Shown here piece after piece: positions 11,959-21,900 of a stretch of 64,000 bases of DNA. Position 1 is the first letter of the stretch. Each line of letters begins with the position of its first letter. This stretch comes from Blastopirellula marina (GTDB taxonomy: Bacteria > Planctomycetota > Planctomycetia > Pirellulales > Pirellulaceae): positions 186,001 to 250,000 of the forward strand of contig NZ_PUIA01000038.1 in assembly GCF_002967715.1 (NCBI RefSeq). The letters are read 5' to 3'. The notes under the pieces are model-generated. The model was not told where the DNA came from. It did not search any database and saw only the letters and a program-made list of their open reading frames with translations. A program made the position numbers and the translations under genes.

Positions 11959-13227
11959 CTAGTCTGAAGTCGAATCGGGGTGAGGCGTCGTCCGAGACTG
12001 CAATAGTTGAGTATTGAAGCGTGAGCCAGGCTCGAAGCAGGCAATCAGGCTACGAGCCAGCAGGTTGGCTCCTAGGGGCAAAACACGTTCGTCGATATCG
12101 AAACACGTGCTATGCAGCAGTGGCCAATTGCTCGCCCCAGGTGCGGCACAACCGAGTCGAATCATAGCCCCCGGTACATGGTCCAGATAGAACGCGAAGT
12201 CCTCACCTCCCATGCTGGCTCGCGGAACTTCGTAAATCGCCGGCATGCCCAATAGCTCGGCGCAGTTTTCTTTAAGCAAGTCGATCACATTGCCATCGTT
12301 TCGGACTGCGGGAGTACCCAGGTCGAAGCTGACCGAGATTTCCGTTCGAGTGGCCATCGCGATACCTTCAGCGATGCGATGGATGTGGCGAATCGTCTCG
12401 GAGCGTGTCTGAGCTTGCAGTGTCCGCATGGTACCTTGCAGTTCGACCGTTTCCGGAATCACGTTGGCGCTGGTTCCGCCATGGATCTGTCCAAAACTGA
12501 CCACCACCGCTTCATGTGTCTGCGTAACGCGGGGGAGAGCCAGGTAAAGCGTATTGATAAGCTGTGCGGCGGCGGCAATGGGATCGTTCGCTTCGTAGGG
12601 ACGTGCTCCATGGCCGCTTGAACCATGGATTGTGATGCGGATCTCTTCACAATTCGCCGTCAACTCTCCCTTGCGAAACCCGACTTTACCAAAGGGAAGG
12701 CTTGGCTCCATGTGCGTGGCCAAAATGGCGGAGACATCTTCCAGGGCTCCAGCCTTAATCATCGCCTTGGCACCTACACAAGTTTCCTCGGCAGGCTGAA
12801 AGATGAAACGAGCACGGATCGGCCAAGGCAGTTCATCCTTTTTGGCCAATGCTTGAATCGCTTGAGCCGCACCCAACACGAGCGTGGTGTGAGCATCGTG
12901 ACCACAGGCATGCATCACGCCGTCGACCTGGCTGCAGTAATCAACCTTTTTGCAGTCATGGATCCGAAGGGCATCGATATCGCCGCGCAAGGCAATCACG
13001 GTCGACTCTTCGTTTTCAAAGGTGTCGAGGTCCGCGATCACGCCGCGACCGTCTGGTCCCATGCGTACTGATAGGCCCAAATCACCTAGAATTTGGTAGA
13101 GAGAAAGGCTGGTCTGAAATTCTTCACCAGACACTTCTGGAAAGCGATGCAGGTTGCGGCGGAATTGAACGAGGTGATCGGTGTTCTGGTCGATCTCCGC
13201 ACTCAGTCGCGATTGCCAGGCTGTCAT
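11959..13227 (-). CDS. M20-family amidohydrolase / aminoacylase
   Basis: Zinc/manganese-dependent amidohydrolase related to hippurate hydrolase and N-acyl-amino-acid deacylases. Visible motifs are RRNLHRFPEVSGEEFQT, GDIDAL, HACGHDAHTT (metal ligands), FQPAEET (catalytic Glu), and a dimerisation segment with SSGHGARP. GGEDFAFYL near the C-terminus contributes another ligand. ATG 13227 (AGGAAAG upstream) gives 422 aa. An in-frame start at 13284 would add 19 residues without family similarity. It pairs with the downstream GCS2 ligase, suggesting joint metabolism of amino-acid amides or dipeptides (inference). Confidence 0.92.
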   Translation of the reverse strand: MTAWQSRLSAEIDQNTDHLVQFRRNLHRFPEVSGEEFQTSLSLYQILGDLGLSVRMGPDGRGVIADLDTFENEESTVIALRGDIDALRIHDCKKVDYCSQVDGVMHACGHDAHTTLVLGAAQAIQALAKKDELPWPIRARFIFQPAEETCVGAKAMIKAGALEDVSAILATHMEPSLPFGKVGFRKGELTANCEEIRITIHGSSGHGARPYEANDPIAAAAQLINTLYLALPRVTQTHEAVVVSFGQIHGGTSANVIPETVELQGTMRTLQAQTRSETIRHIHRIAEGIAMATRTEISVSFDLGTPAVRNDGNVIDLLKENCAELLGMPAIYEVPRASMGGEDFAFYLDHVPGAMIRLGCAAPGASNWPLLHSTCFDIDERVLPLGANLLARSLIACFEPGSRFNTQLLQSRTTPHPDSTSD

Positions 13228-13339
13228 GCTGCGGGGCTTTCCTAACAAGTCAGTGAATCTCGGTACTCCAATAATACCATGCAATTGGAGTACCGATCAC
13301 CATCAATTTGGAAAGGATTTCCGCGCTGACCTTGCTCGA

Positions 13340-14203
13340 TTAGCCGTCTACGAATTCCGGCGTGATCAACTCAGGAATAGCACCGAGTTCGTAGCCTTCC
13401 TTCAAGAATCGAGTGACCGATTCACGACCGCGATCACCGAAGTCGATCGTCCAGTCGTTGACGTACATCCCGACGAATTTGTCGGCGAGTTGATTGTCGA
13501 GTCCACGACCGAACTGCAAAGCGTAGTCGAGTGCCGGCTGGCGATTCTCCAGGCCGTAGACAATGCTCTCTTTCAGCAGGCGGGTAACTTCGCGGATCGT
13601 TTCGTCCCCCAGGTCCTTGCGTATGCCGTTGGCACCTAAAGGAAGTGGAAGTCCGTCGGTGCGATCGTGCCACCAGACACCCAGATCGACGATCAACTGC
13701 AAGTCTTGACGCTGGTAGGTGAGCTGCCCTTCGTGAATGATCAGACCCGCATCAACCTGCTTGCCTTGGTACTCACCAGACGCGGTGACTTCGATGATTT
13801 CGTCGAAAGGAACGACGACGTGTTCGAATTCCTGGCCGAGGTACATCCGCAATGCAAGGAAGGCCGACGTAAGCGTGCCGGGGACGGCGATCGTCTTGGT
13901 CTTCAGTTCATCTTGCGTGTATTTCTGCTTGGCGATGACCATGGGACCGTAGTTGTCCCCCATGCTGGCACCGCACGAACAAATGGCGTATTTGTCATGC
14001 AAGTGAGCGTAGGCATGAATGCTGATCGCAGTAAGCTCCAACTCGCCCGAGAAGGCACGGCGATTGAGCGTTTCGATGTCGACCAACTCGTGCTCAAACC
14101 GATAGTTGCCGGTATCGATCTTGTCGCAGGCCAAAGCGTAGAACATGAAGGCATCGTCCGGGTCAGGACTGTGTCCTACTCGGATCAGTTTTTTCTCAGC
14201 CAA
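13340..14203 (-). CDS. mqnD: 1,4-dihydroxy-6-naphthoate synthase (futalosine pathway)
   Basis: Enzyme of the futalosine route to menaquinone; it converts cyclic de-hypoxanthinyl futalosine to 1,4-dihydroxy-6-naphthoate. The N-terminal GHSPDPDDAFMFYAL segment is the family hallmark, and IHEGQLTY and GLPLPLGANGI (about residues 199-209) also match. Length 287 aa is normal for MqnD. The apparent start is TTG at 14203 with AGGGA about 10 bases upstream; no ATG lies between it and the conserved core. It implies menaquinone is the quinone used by the complex I and succinate dehydrogenase encoded in this window. Confidence 0.93.
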   Translation of the reverse strand: MAEKKLIRVGHSPDPDDAFMFYALACDKIDTGNYRFEHELVDIETLNRRAFSGELELTAISIHAYAHLHDKYAICSCGASMGDNYGPMVIAKQKYTQDELKTKTIAVPGTLTSAFLALRMYLGQEFEHVVVPFDEIIEVTASGEYQGKQVDAGLIIHEGQLTYQRQDLQLIVDLGVWWHDRTDGLPLPLGANGIRKDLGDETIREVTRLLKESIVYGLENRQPALDYALQFGRGLDNQLADKFVGMYVNDWTIDFGDRGRESVTRFLKEGYELGAIPELITPEFVDG

Positions 14204-14349
14204 GATACTAGGTCCCTGGTTGGGGTGAAGCAGTGAAAATCAAACCATCCATTGTTGCGTGGATTGGTGTTTTCCATCAACCAGGGAACCGGTGCGATTC
14301 TGGCGGGATAACACGCCTTTTTGGGCGTAAGTTGAGCTTACCGACGCGA

Positions 14350-14913
14350 TTAGGCATCAAATGATATGCCACCACCGGAGTTGGGGTAATAGTCCAAATG
14401 TCCTTCATACCCATACGAGCTAGGTGGACGCTGCTGGAAGTCCTGGGAATTCACGCTTTCGCCTGCGGTTCCCATCATTTCTTCTGCGTCTGAGGAGGTG
14501 ATCTCCCGCTGGCTGTCACTTGGGCGTTCGGGGGCCTCTGGCATCTGTCGACAGAGTTCTTCCCAGGTTTCGCGCTCTTCGTTCAGTACATTCAGAACAC
14601 CATCAAGACGGTTGTATTCGTCTTTGGCGTGCAGGTCGGTCAGTTCCTGAAACAGAAAAAAGTAGATCCCTGCCACATTCTGCATCAATTCGCTGCCGTC
14701 GTTCTTGATGCTACAAAGGATCTGAGCGACGATTTCCCGGCAACGCATCAGGCGTTCCCAGGCTTCTTCCTTCTCTTGCTGCTCGCTCAGTTGCTGAGCC
14801 TGGTATGCAAAGCGGATTGCTCCGTTGATCATCATCAACTGCAGCTTTTGTGGAGTCGCCGTAAGAACTTCGGTCTCCAGGTAATTTTCCGTCGAGTCGC
14901 TAGCAAAGCTCAT
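14350..14913 (-). CDS. fliS: Flagellin chaperone FliS
   Basis: Cytosolic chaperone that binds the C-terminus of flagellin before export. The signature NYLETEVLTATPQKLQLMMI (N-terminal helix) is recognisable, followed by IRFAYQAQQL and a helical bundle. At about 187 aa it is longer than the usual 125-135. The extra residues form a C-terminal Ser/Glu/Pro-rich tail without similarity (from about residue 130). ATG 14913 is preferred over a TTG at 14922. It lies 94 bases after fliD, in the usual fliD-fliS order. Confidence 0.88.
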   Translation of the reverse strand: MSFASDSTENYLETEVLTATPQKLQLMMINGAIRFAYQAQQLSEQQEKEEAWERLMRCREIVAQILCSIKNDGSELMQNVAGIYFFLFQELTDLHAKDEYNRLDGVLNVLNEERETWEELCRQMPEAPERPSDSQREITSSDAEEMMGTAGESVNSQDFQQRPPSSYGYEGHLDYYPNSGGGISFDA

Positions 14914-15015
14914 GGATACCAACTTGGGTCAGTCGAGGATCGAAGAGTCGGGTCTATCGGTAATATCGACCAGCATGCCCGCTGTCTTGCGGAGAAACAT
15001 TTCCCAATACGGTAA

Positions 15016-18000
15016 TTACCCAGTTGAACCGTCCGGATTAATGTACTGAATCTGACTTAGTGCGGTCTGATTGTTCTGTAATTTGCCGATGGTCAGTTCG
15101 AGATTGTAGAACTCTTTGAGTAGGCTTTCTGTCTTGCGTTCCAGTCGCTCAGTCATTGCTTTGATACGATCCGTATTGAGATCGGCACGAGCTTGAAGTG
15201 TTTGGGCTCTACTGACCAGCAGCGAGTTGTTTCTGCCGGCGAACTGTTCTGTGAGGTTAAATACTTTATGGGCGAAGCCAGTTGTTTCTCGGGTAAAGAA
15301 GGTTTCTACCGCTTTAGGATCTTCTTCAAATGCCGCTTTCAGCTTCGTCGAGTTAAAGCTTAGTTTGCCGGTATCATTGAACTCGAAGCCAAGCTGTTCG
15401 AGCGATTGAAACTTGCCGTTGCCAGCCAGACGTGATGTGATCAGGCTGCCGAGTTCGGTATCGATTCGCAGAGCTTCATTCGATCCAAAGAGCACGCCGG
15501 TCGAGTTATCTGATTCGTTGAAGAACGTATTCGCGTCGAGCTTATCTCGCAAGGCGTTGTACTGATCGACAAACTCCTGGGCGGCCTTTACAAGCGGTTC
15601 ATCCGAAACCTGGATGTTCACATTGATGGCCGAATCGGAGGCTCCGTTGACCGTTAGTGAGACTCCCTCTAGCACTTCGCTAAACTTGTTTGTGCTGGAC
15701 GAAGTCAGGATGCCTGCGGCAGCATTGCTGGTGGATCCGAACAGTAGTAAAGCGTCCTGGGCTTCGACAATCTCATCAAATCGGAATTGCGACTGGCTCG
15801 AGTCGATCACGACTCGCCCTTTACTGCCGGAAATCGTGCTCGTCAGCGACAAGCGTACCGGGTTTGTGCCTGAGCCTGTGTTGAGCGAACTGGCCGACAG
15901 CCCGATGTTGGCATCATTGATCTTATCGATAAGATCCTGCAACGTTTCCCCGGCTTCGATGTCGATGGTCGTGACTTCAGAGCCTTCAATGACAGTACGG
16001 GTAATACCGTCGACTTCTTTCTCGACGCCGGTGCCAAGCAGGCCGAGACTTGCCGCGGTATTAATAGAGCTGCCTTCGGTGACAGTTAACTTGCCCGATC
16101 CCGAGCTCTTATCGATCAGGACGATTCCGTCACCGCGGTCGTTAATCCGAGCTTCGACATCCAGTTCGAGTTGCGAGTTGATCGTGTCGATCAAGTCACC
16201 GACTGTCTCGAACGATTCGTCGGTTAGATCGAATAGCCGAGTGTTGCCGGCACTGTTCTTGATAAGAAACTTGCCACGCTCGATACCTTGACCACCCTTG
16301 AGATCATCGAGCTTAGTATTCTCATTGACAAATTGACGCCCAAGGTTACCAGAGTTTACGGTCAGGCTCGTCGAGTCGTGCGTGATATTGAGCAGATCCG
16401 CACTGTTGGTTCCATCGGCATTAGCGATGATGAAGTTGCTGCTGAAGGAACCACTGGCATCAATGAGCGAGATGCCTGTGCCAGATGCGTTTACCTTGGC
16501 GCTAATGGCCAAGCCAGAAGCATTGATCAGTTCGATAACATCTTCGACGGTTTCAGCCGACGACAAGTCCACATCTGCCGAACTGCCACTGCGATCTGTG
16601 AGCGAAATGGTACCTAGCGTGCCCAGGCCTTGCCCACCATTGAGCGACGTTAGCAGTGTTGTTTTCAGTCCTGCTTGAAGCCTGCGACTGGTAAGCGTGC
16701 CACCGGACGCTGTGCCGGTTAGCCCCAGATCCTCGGCGGCGGAACTGTTGTTGATACTGCTGACCGTAAAAGTCCCACCATTGTAGGCCGTTAGGTCGAT
16801 AAACTCGATGCTGTCGCCGTCGTCACTGATTTGGGCGCGTAGCTTGGTCGGATCGATTTTATTGATGGTGTCGATCAATTCGCCGAGGGTTTGGGGCTCC
16901 GATGCTTCGCTGGCTTCCCCTTTGTCCGTGGTCGCTTCAATGGAAGCATCAATGATTCGGTCGCCTGTCGCACTGGTTGGCTTGGAGGCGGTGAAAACCG
17001 CTTTAAAAGACGTATTGCCATTGAGTGCATTTATGACATCGTTGGCGGTCGTCTCGCCTTCTGCGATACGTACGGTGATTGTCTTTGCTTCGGCATCAAG
17101 CTCGACGACTTCATTTCCCTTCGTGACCGAACCATCGGCTACGTACGAGATTTGGTAGCCATCGGAGTTGGCTCCTTTCACCTTGGCCTTGAAGTTGACT
17201 TGGCCGTTGGAGGCATCATCCGGCGTGGTTGCCGAAGATTGCAAAGCGCCCCCAGAGGTGACTGCGGTATCCGTAACATCGACCAGGCCGCTCCCGTCAC
17301 TGCCAGACCCGTCTGAAGCGGTGAACAGGGCACTCGCGGTTGGATCGTTGTTGATGGCATCGATGACATTCGTCCCTGTGGAATTGCCGGCATCGATCCG
17401 AATTGTGAGTGTCTTGTTGTTCGGGTCAGAGTCGTCGTAGGTAACCGTTTCAGCCCCGGCAGTAACGCCAGCGTCATCGACGAAGATGATCGTTACGTCA
17501 TCGAATGCTCCGCCAGTTCCGGTAGCCGTCAAGGCTATCGCCGCATTCGGATCGACCGATGTGGTTGTCGCGGCGGCGGTGCCAGTGGTGGCCGCAGTGG
17601 TGACTGAATCTTTGTTGGGATCGATAATCCCGTTGCCAAGTCCGTTGTTGACGGTTTCAGCGGTAAAGTACTGGCTGGCCGTTGGGTCGTTCTCGAGCGC
17701 CAAAATGATATCGGCGGCCGTTGTTTTGCCGGCGTCGATCTGAAACGTCAGAGTCTTCGCGTTGCCGTCGAAGACAACCGTTTCGTTCCCTCGAGTGACC
17801 GAGCCATTGTCTTGGAAAATAATTTGAACGCCGTCGTATGCACTGCCGTTCTGGACGGATGCAAAGCTAAGCCGGGCATCCCCAGATTTGGTCGTGGCTG
17901 TGGCGAAATCCTCAGGAGCGGCTGAATTGCCGAGATCAATTTCCAGTGAGGAGCCGTCACGTAATGACACGGCAAGATCTGCTGCGCCGCGGTTAACACT

Positions 18001-18783
18001 GATTCCATTGCCATCATTGAGTGACGATAACAGCGTATTGGCATGCAAGCTCAGTAGATCGGCACCAGTTGCGGAATTCGATGCCGTGTTGATTCCATCC
18101 AGACCCAGGTCGGCAGCGGTACTGCTACTTCCAACGGACTGAACAATGAGATTCGAGGCTATCGAACCAGAGTTGTCCGTCAGCTTGATTCGATCGCCAT
18201 CAACCGTCGCGGTAACCTGAATGTCGTCATTGTTATTGATCGCATCCAGGACGTCGTCGATCGTCTGAGCGTAACTCAAGTCGACGGCGGCACTACTTCC
18301 GCTGCGGTCTGTGATGCGAATCTTCCCACGCTGTACCCCTTGGCCGCCATTGAGTTGATCGAGAGAGATTCCGTCATCGAGCTTCGGACCGTGACTGATC
18401 TGGATCTTTCCGGCCGTTAACGGCTGAGTGAGGGAAGATACGCCCGAGCTGAGCAGTTGCTGTGATTGCGCCGTGCGAATGGGAGTAAACTGATAGTTAC
18501 CCGCTTTGGGCGATCCGGTTACGGTGGCCGAGAGAAATGTCGTGTTGCTACTGGTAGCCTTGGAAGTATTGAAAAGGGAGGCCTTCTCGAACTTCTTGGC
18601 GGTGAACTGAAAGCTCAGAACACTGGCTGTAAGCTCCGCAATTGCTTTTGCTTCGCTGTTGATGGCCTCGGTGCGGGTGACCAGCAAATCTCGAGGCTGG
18701 GCTTCGAGCGCAATCAGCTGCTTGACCGTTTCCGTAATCGGAATGCCGGTGATGAGACCAGTATTGGCTTGAATGCCTGCCAT
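15016..18783 (-). CDS. fliD: Flagellar filament cap protein FliD, giant form
   Basis: Cap protein that folds flagellin at the filament tip. The N-terminus (ITGIPITETVKQLIALEAQP) and the C-terminal 200 residues (FVDQYNALRDKLD at about 1072-1084, then LEQLGFEFNDTGKLSFNSTK) are typical FliD. At 1255 aa it is over twice the usual 450-500. The centre carries two repeat types. One has three copies of the hook IN-type motif (LNGGQGVQRGKIRITDRSG and equivalents near residues 144, 714 and 828). The other is three copies of a 75-residue module at about 303-376, 416-489 and 528-600 that is also present in flagellin and FlgL. It lies downstream of a fliC terminator and so has its own promoter or depends on read-through. 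Confidence 0.95.
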   Translation of the reverse strand: MAGIQANTGLITGIPITETVKQLIALEAQPRDLLVTRTEAINSEAKAIAELTASVLSFQFTAKKFEKASLFNTSKATSSNTTFLSATVTGSPKAGNYQFTPIRTAQSQQLLSSGVSSLTQPLTAGKIQISHGPKLDDGISLDQLNGGQGVQRGKIRITDRSGSSAAVDLSYAQTIDDVLDAINNNDDIQVTATVDGDRIKLTDNSGSIASNLIVQSVGSSSTAADLGLDGINTASNSATGADLLSLHANTLLSSLNDGNGISVNRGAADLAVSLRDGSSLEIDLGNSAAPEDFATATTKSGDARLSFASVQNGSAYDGVQIIFQDNGSVTRGNETVVFDGNAKTLTFQIDAGKTTAADIILALENDPTASQYFTAETVNNGLGNGIIDPNKDSVTTAATTGTAAATTTSVDPNAAIALTATGTGGAFDDVTIIFVDDAGVTAGAETVTYDDSDPNNKTLTIRIDAGNSTGTNVIDAINNDPTASALFTASDGSGSDGSGLVDVTDTAVTSGGALQSSATTPDDASNGQVNFKAKVKGANSDGYQISYVADGSVTKGNEVVELDAEAKTITVRIAEGETTANDVINALNGNTSFKAVFTASKPTSATGDRIIDASIEATTDKGEASEASEPQTLGELIDTINKIDPTKLRAQISDDGDSIEFIDLTAYNGGTFTVSSINNSSAAEDLGLTGTASGGTLTSRRLQAGLKTTLLTSLNGGQGLGTLGTISLTDRSGSSADVDLSSAETVEDVIELINASGLAISAKVNASGTGISLIDASGSFSSNFIIANADGTNSADLLNITHDSTSLTVNSGNLGRQFVNENTKLDDLKGGQGIERGKFLIKNSAGNTRLFDLTDESFETVGDLIDTINSQLELDVEARINDRGDGIVLIDKSSGSGKLTVTEGSSINTAASLGLLGTGVEKEVDGITRTVIEGSEVTTIDIEAGETLQDLIDKINDANIGLSASSLNTGSGTNPVRLSLTSTISGSKGRVVIDSSQSQFRFDEIVEAQDALLLFGSTSNAAAGILTSSSTNKFSEVLEGVSLTVNGASDSAINVNIQVSDEPLVKAAQEFVDQYNALRDKLDANTFFNESDNSTGVLFGSNEALRIDTELGSLITSRLAGNGKFQSLEQLGFEFNDTGKLSFNSTKLKAAFEEDPKAVETFFTRETTGFAHKVFNLTEQFAGRNNSLLVSRAQTLQARADLNTDRIKAMTERLERKTESLLKEFYNLELTIGKLQNNQTALSQIQYINPDGSTG
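16984..17877 (-). repeat. Three filament-type modules in FliD
   Basis: Three consecutive copies of a beta-rich module covering FliD residues about 303-600. Each follows the pattern of a Tyr/Phe-Asp-Asp/Gly-x-hydrophobic strand, an FxDxGxVTxGxETVxxD turn, then KTLTxxIDAGxTTAxxVIxAINND and a short Phe-Thr-Ala strand. Between copies are linkers with Asp-Gly-Ser-Gly. The copies are diverged from each other, which implies old duplications, and they match modules in fliC and flgL. Confidence 0.8.
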
Positions 18784-18802
18784 TAGCTTCGTGTCGCGTG
18801 GG

Positions 18803-18816
18803 TGAGCCGTCGCTCA
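18803..18816 (-). promoter_or_regulatory. Leader hairpin upstream of fliD
   Basis: Inverted repeat TGAGC-CGTC-GCTCA (5-bp arms, 4-base loop), flanked by further pairing (GTGAGC/GCTCAC), lying about 19 bases before the fliD ATG. Almost the same hairpin lies at 27661-27674 before flgL. Its position in the leader suggests translational or RNA-stability control, but the function is inferred. Confidence 0.35.
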
Positions 18817-18930
18817 CGCAATAGTTCCGCAGAAATCTAGCTCGCGCTATTCTTCTTTATCGACTATATGCGACCACATGCTGGAGGAATTTTCCGATTA
18901 GGTAATTTTGATCGATAGGGCTTTCAACGA

Positions 18931-18960
18931 AAAACGCCCGACCAAATGGCCGGGCGTTTT
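18931..18960 (-). terminator. Rho-independent terminator of fliC
   Basis: Perfect inverted repeat with AAAACGCCCG / CGGGCGTTTT arms around a 10-base centre. On the minus strand it ends with a run of T. It lies 25-55 bases after the flagellin stop codon and separates fliC from fliD. Confidence 0.9.
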
Positions 18961-18985
18961 CCTGATATGAGAACTAAGTTGCTTC

Positions 18986-21900
18986 TTAACGGAGCAGACT
19001 CAGAACGTTTTGTGGGTTCTGGTTGGCGATACCCAACACCGAGGTACCCGACTGGACCAGAATCTGCGACCGGGTCAGCTTAGCCGATTCAGCAGCGAAG
19101 TCTGCATCACGGATCGAGCTTTCAGCTTCGGTCAGGTTGGCCAGCGTGTCGTTCAAGGTGTAGATGTTCGATTCCAGAGTCGTTTTCTGGAATGCACCCA
19201 AGCGACCGCGAAGCTGGGTAACAACCGTAATCGTTTCGTCAACGATCTTGGCAGCACCACCGACGTCGGAGGTCAGGCTCTTTGAGCCACCGGAACGCAA
19301 CTCGAACAGACGGCCGCTGACACCACCCAGGGTTGCCGTGCTGACGCTCTGGATACCAAGGCGAGCCTGCTGGTTGCTGACCACGTCTGGACCCAGTTGG
19401 AACAAGGCACCACCACCCGAGATCTTGAAGCTCAACTTCGAGCTGTCACCAACCGAAGCACTCAACGAGAAGCTCAGGTCGAGCGACGAGGTGTTGATCG
19501 AGGCCTTCAGACCGTCACCCACGGCTTGGATACCGTTGATGCGGACGTCGACGTCGGTACCTTCCGAACGGTCGGCAGCAGCACCGGTCCCGTTGGTCAG
19601 GTGGAACGTTCCGCTTAGAGCTTTCACGCTCACGAAGCTGTCCGAACCATAACGAGTTGCCTGGAACGTCAGACCGGTGTTTTCCAGGTCCGAGTTGCCT
19701 TGCAGGGCAGCACCTTGGACGCTTCCACCGTCAACAACACCACCTTCGAGCTTACCCGTGTCGTCGGTCGTGACAACACCGGCACCAGTACCACCGGCAG
19801 ATGCCGAGAACAAGGCTGCGATGTCAGCATCGTAGTTGCCGTCGGCCGAGTCGAAGATGTCTTCGATGTCGGCGGCGGTCGTAACGCCTTCTTCGATGTA
19901 GAAGGTCAGCGTCTTCGAGGCTGCGTCGTATTCAGCACGCTCATCGGTACCGGCAGTCACCGAACCGTCTGCAACGAACTGAATCGTGACGTCGTCGTAA
20001 TCTGCGCCGCTGTTGATAGCGGTGAACGTCAGCTGAGCATTTTCACCGTTAACAGCGAAAGTAGTGCCCGTTGCCTGAGCATCTTCCAGATCGGTGCCGC
20101 TCGTTGAGAAGGAGATGTCTTCCGACGTGACGGCCAACACACCCGAGCCATCGCTGCCACCAGCGTTGGTGACGCTGATTCCGCGAGCGGACAGGTAGGC
20201 AGCAGCATCGGCGGCTTCGGTCGAGTCACTGATGAATTGGCTAGGGTCATCGAAGAACGCGATCAGGTCGTCCGCGGTCGTCGTGATGATACCGTTTTCA
20301 TCGGTGGCCAGATTGATGATCAGTGTGCCTTCCGATTCAACGCCACCTGCCGTATCAACTGAAGCTGGATAGTTGGCGATTGTGATAACGCCAGAACCAT
20401 CGCTGGAACCAAAGTTATCGGCACCGAAGTAGTCGCTGACGTAGGTGTCGTTGTTGATCGCGTCAACAGCGTCCTGGGCAGTCGAGGTAGCATCGTTGAT
20501 ATAGATCTTCAGGGTCTTGTTTTCTTTGTCGAGAATGACGTATTCATCGCCATTACCGGCTAGGTCGGTGTCGTCGACAAACGAAATCGTGTAGTCGTCG
20601 TAATCACTGCCTTTAAGCTTGGCCGAGACAGTAAACGTTGCATTTGCATCGTCACTCTGCAGCGTGGCTGACGAAAGTCCTTCAACACGAGGATCGGTCG
20701 TCGTATCGATGCTGAGTTCCGTGCCTGGATTCGAGACGAACCGAATGTTCGGATTCGATTGCGGAGCCAGGAACTGTAACGCATTGTTCTGTTCAGCAAC
20801 ACCGTGGTAAGCGACGTCCGTGAATTCAGAGACGATACCGTAGCCGTTGTTGCCAGCTTCCAGAGAAGCGGTGACCTTGTCGTTGCCGGCAGCAGCGTTG
20901 ATCGCTGCAACAACGTCGTTGGCTGTGGCAATGACGTCGCCACCGTCAACACCACCGGCGAACGTACCAGCAGCACCGGCCGAAGCAACAGCACCAGCAC
21001 CCGTACCACCGGTTGTTTCGACCAGAGCGGCCGTGAACAACTCAGCAACTTGATCATTGACGGCAGTGTTGTTGATAGCGGTAACCAACTGAGCGGCGGT
21101 CGAGGTAGCTGCCTTGTGGATGGTCAGCGTACCGGCGTCGGCGTCAAAGTCGACCGTTTCAGCACCAGCGGCACCGTCATTGGCGAAGACGACGGAAACA
21201 CCATTGAAGTCAGCACCCTTGATATTGGCTGTGATGGTGAAGTCGTTGTCTGTACCAGCATCGTCGACGGTAACGGTCGCAGCTTCGTAATCACGAACAC
21301 CGAGCGAAACTTCGATCTGTGCAGGATCTTCACCAACTGGAGCGGTGTAGGTTGCGCTGGTCGTGCTTGTGGTGCCCTTTGTGTACTTAATGCGAACGTC
21401 ACCAGGATCGAAACCGGCTTCGTTAGCGGTGATCAGGACGTCGTTGTTCTCGCCGTAGCTCGAAGCGACCAGCGTGCCCTTGGTGGCAGCCGTTTCGACG
21501 ATGGCTTCCACGCCGGTGGCGTCCGAAACCAGGTTGACGGCCGAAGCGACCTCTTCGATGGTCGAACCCTTGGCGAAGTTGAATGCTTCAGTACCGTTGC
21601 CGCCGCCGATTTGCAGCACGAGATCTTCAGCGATGGCACCGAAGTTGTAGTTCAATTGACCGCGGGTCGCTTGCTTGACGACGTTGACCGAGACGCCGAT
21701 TTCGCTGAACGAGCCGAAGTTGGCCTGGTCGACGCGGAGGCCTTCGATCGACTTCGTATCCACACCGTTGGTGATGAAGTCGAGGTTGCCGTCCAGCAGT
21801 CGCTTGCCTTGGAACGAAGTGATTTGTGCGATACGGTCGATGGCTTCCAGCGACGAGTCGATCTGCAGCTGATTCGCAGCGATCTGCTCTTCGCTCAATG

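Noticed and set aside
11949-12044. Longer start for the GCS2 ligase
   Set aside because: The added residues lie inside the M20 gene and have no family similarity; ATG 11948 has a proper SD.
18820-18880. Sigma-28 promoter before fliD (GTCGATAA box)
   Set aside because: A -10-like box is present on the minus strand, but no TAAA-type -35 element at the correct distance.
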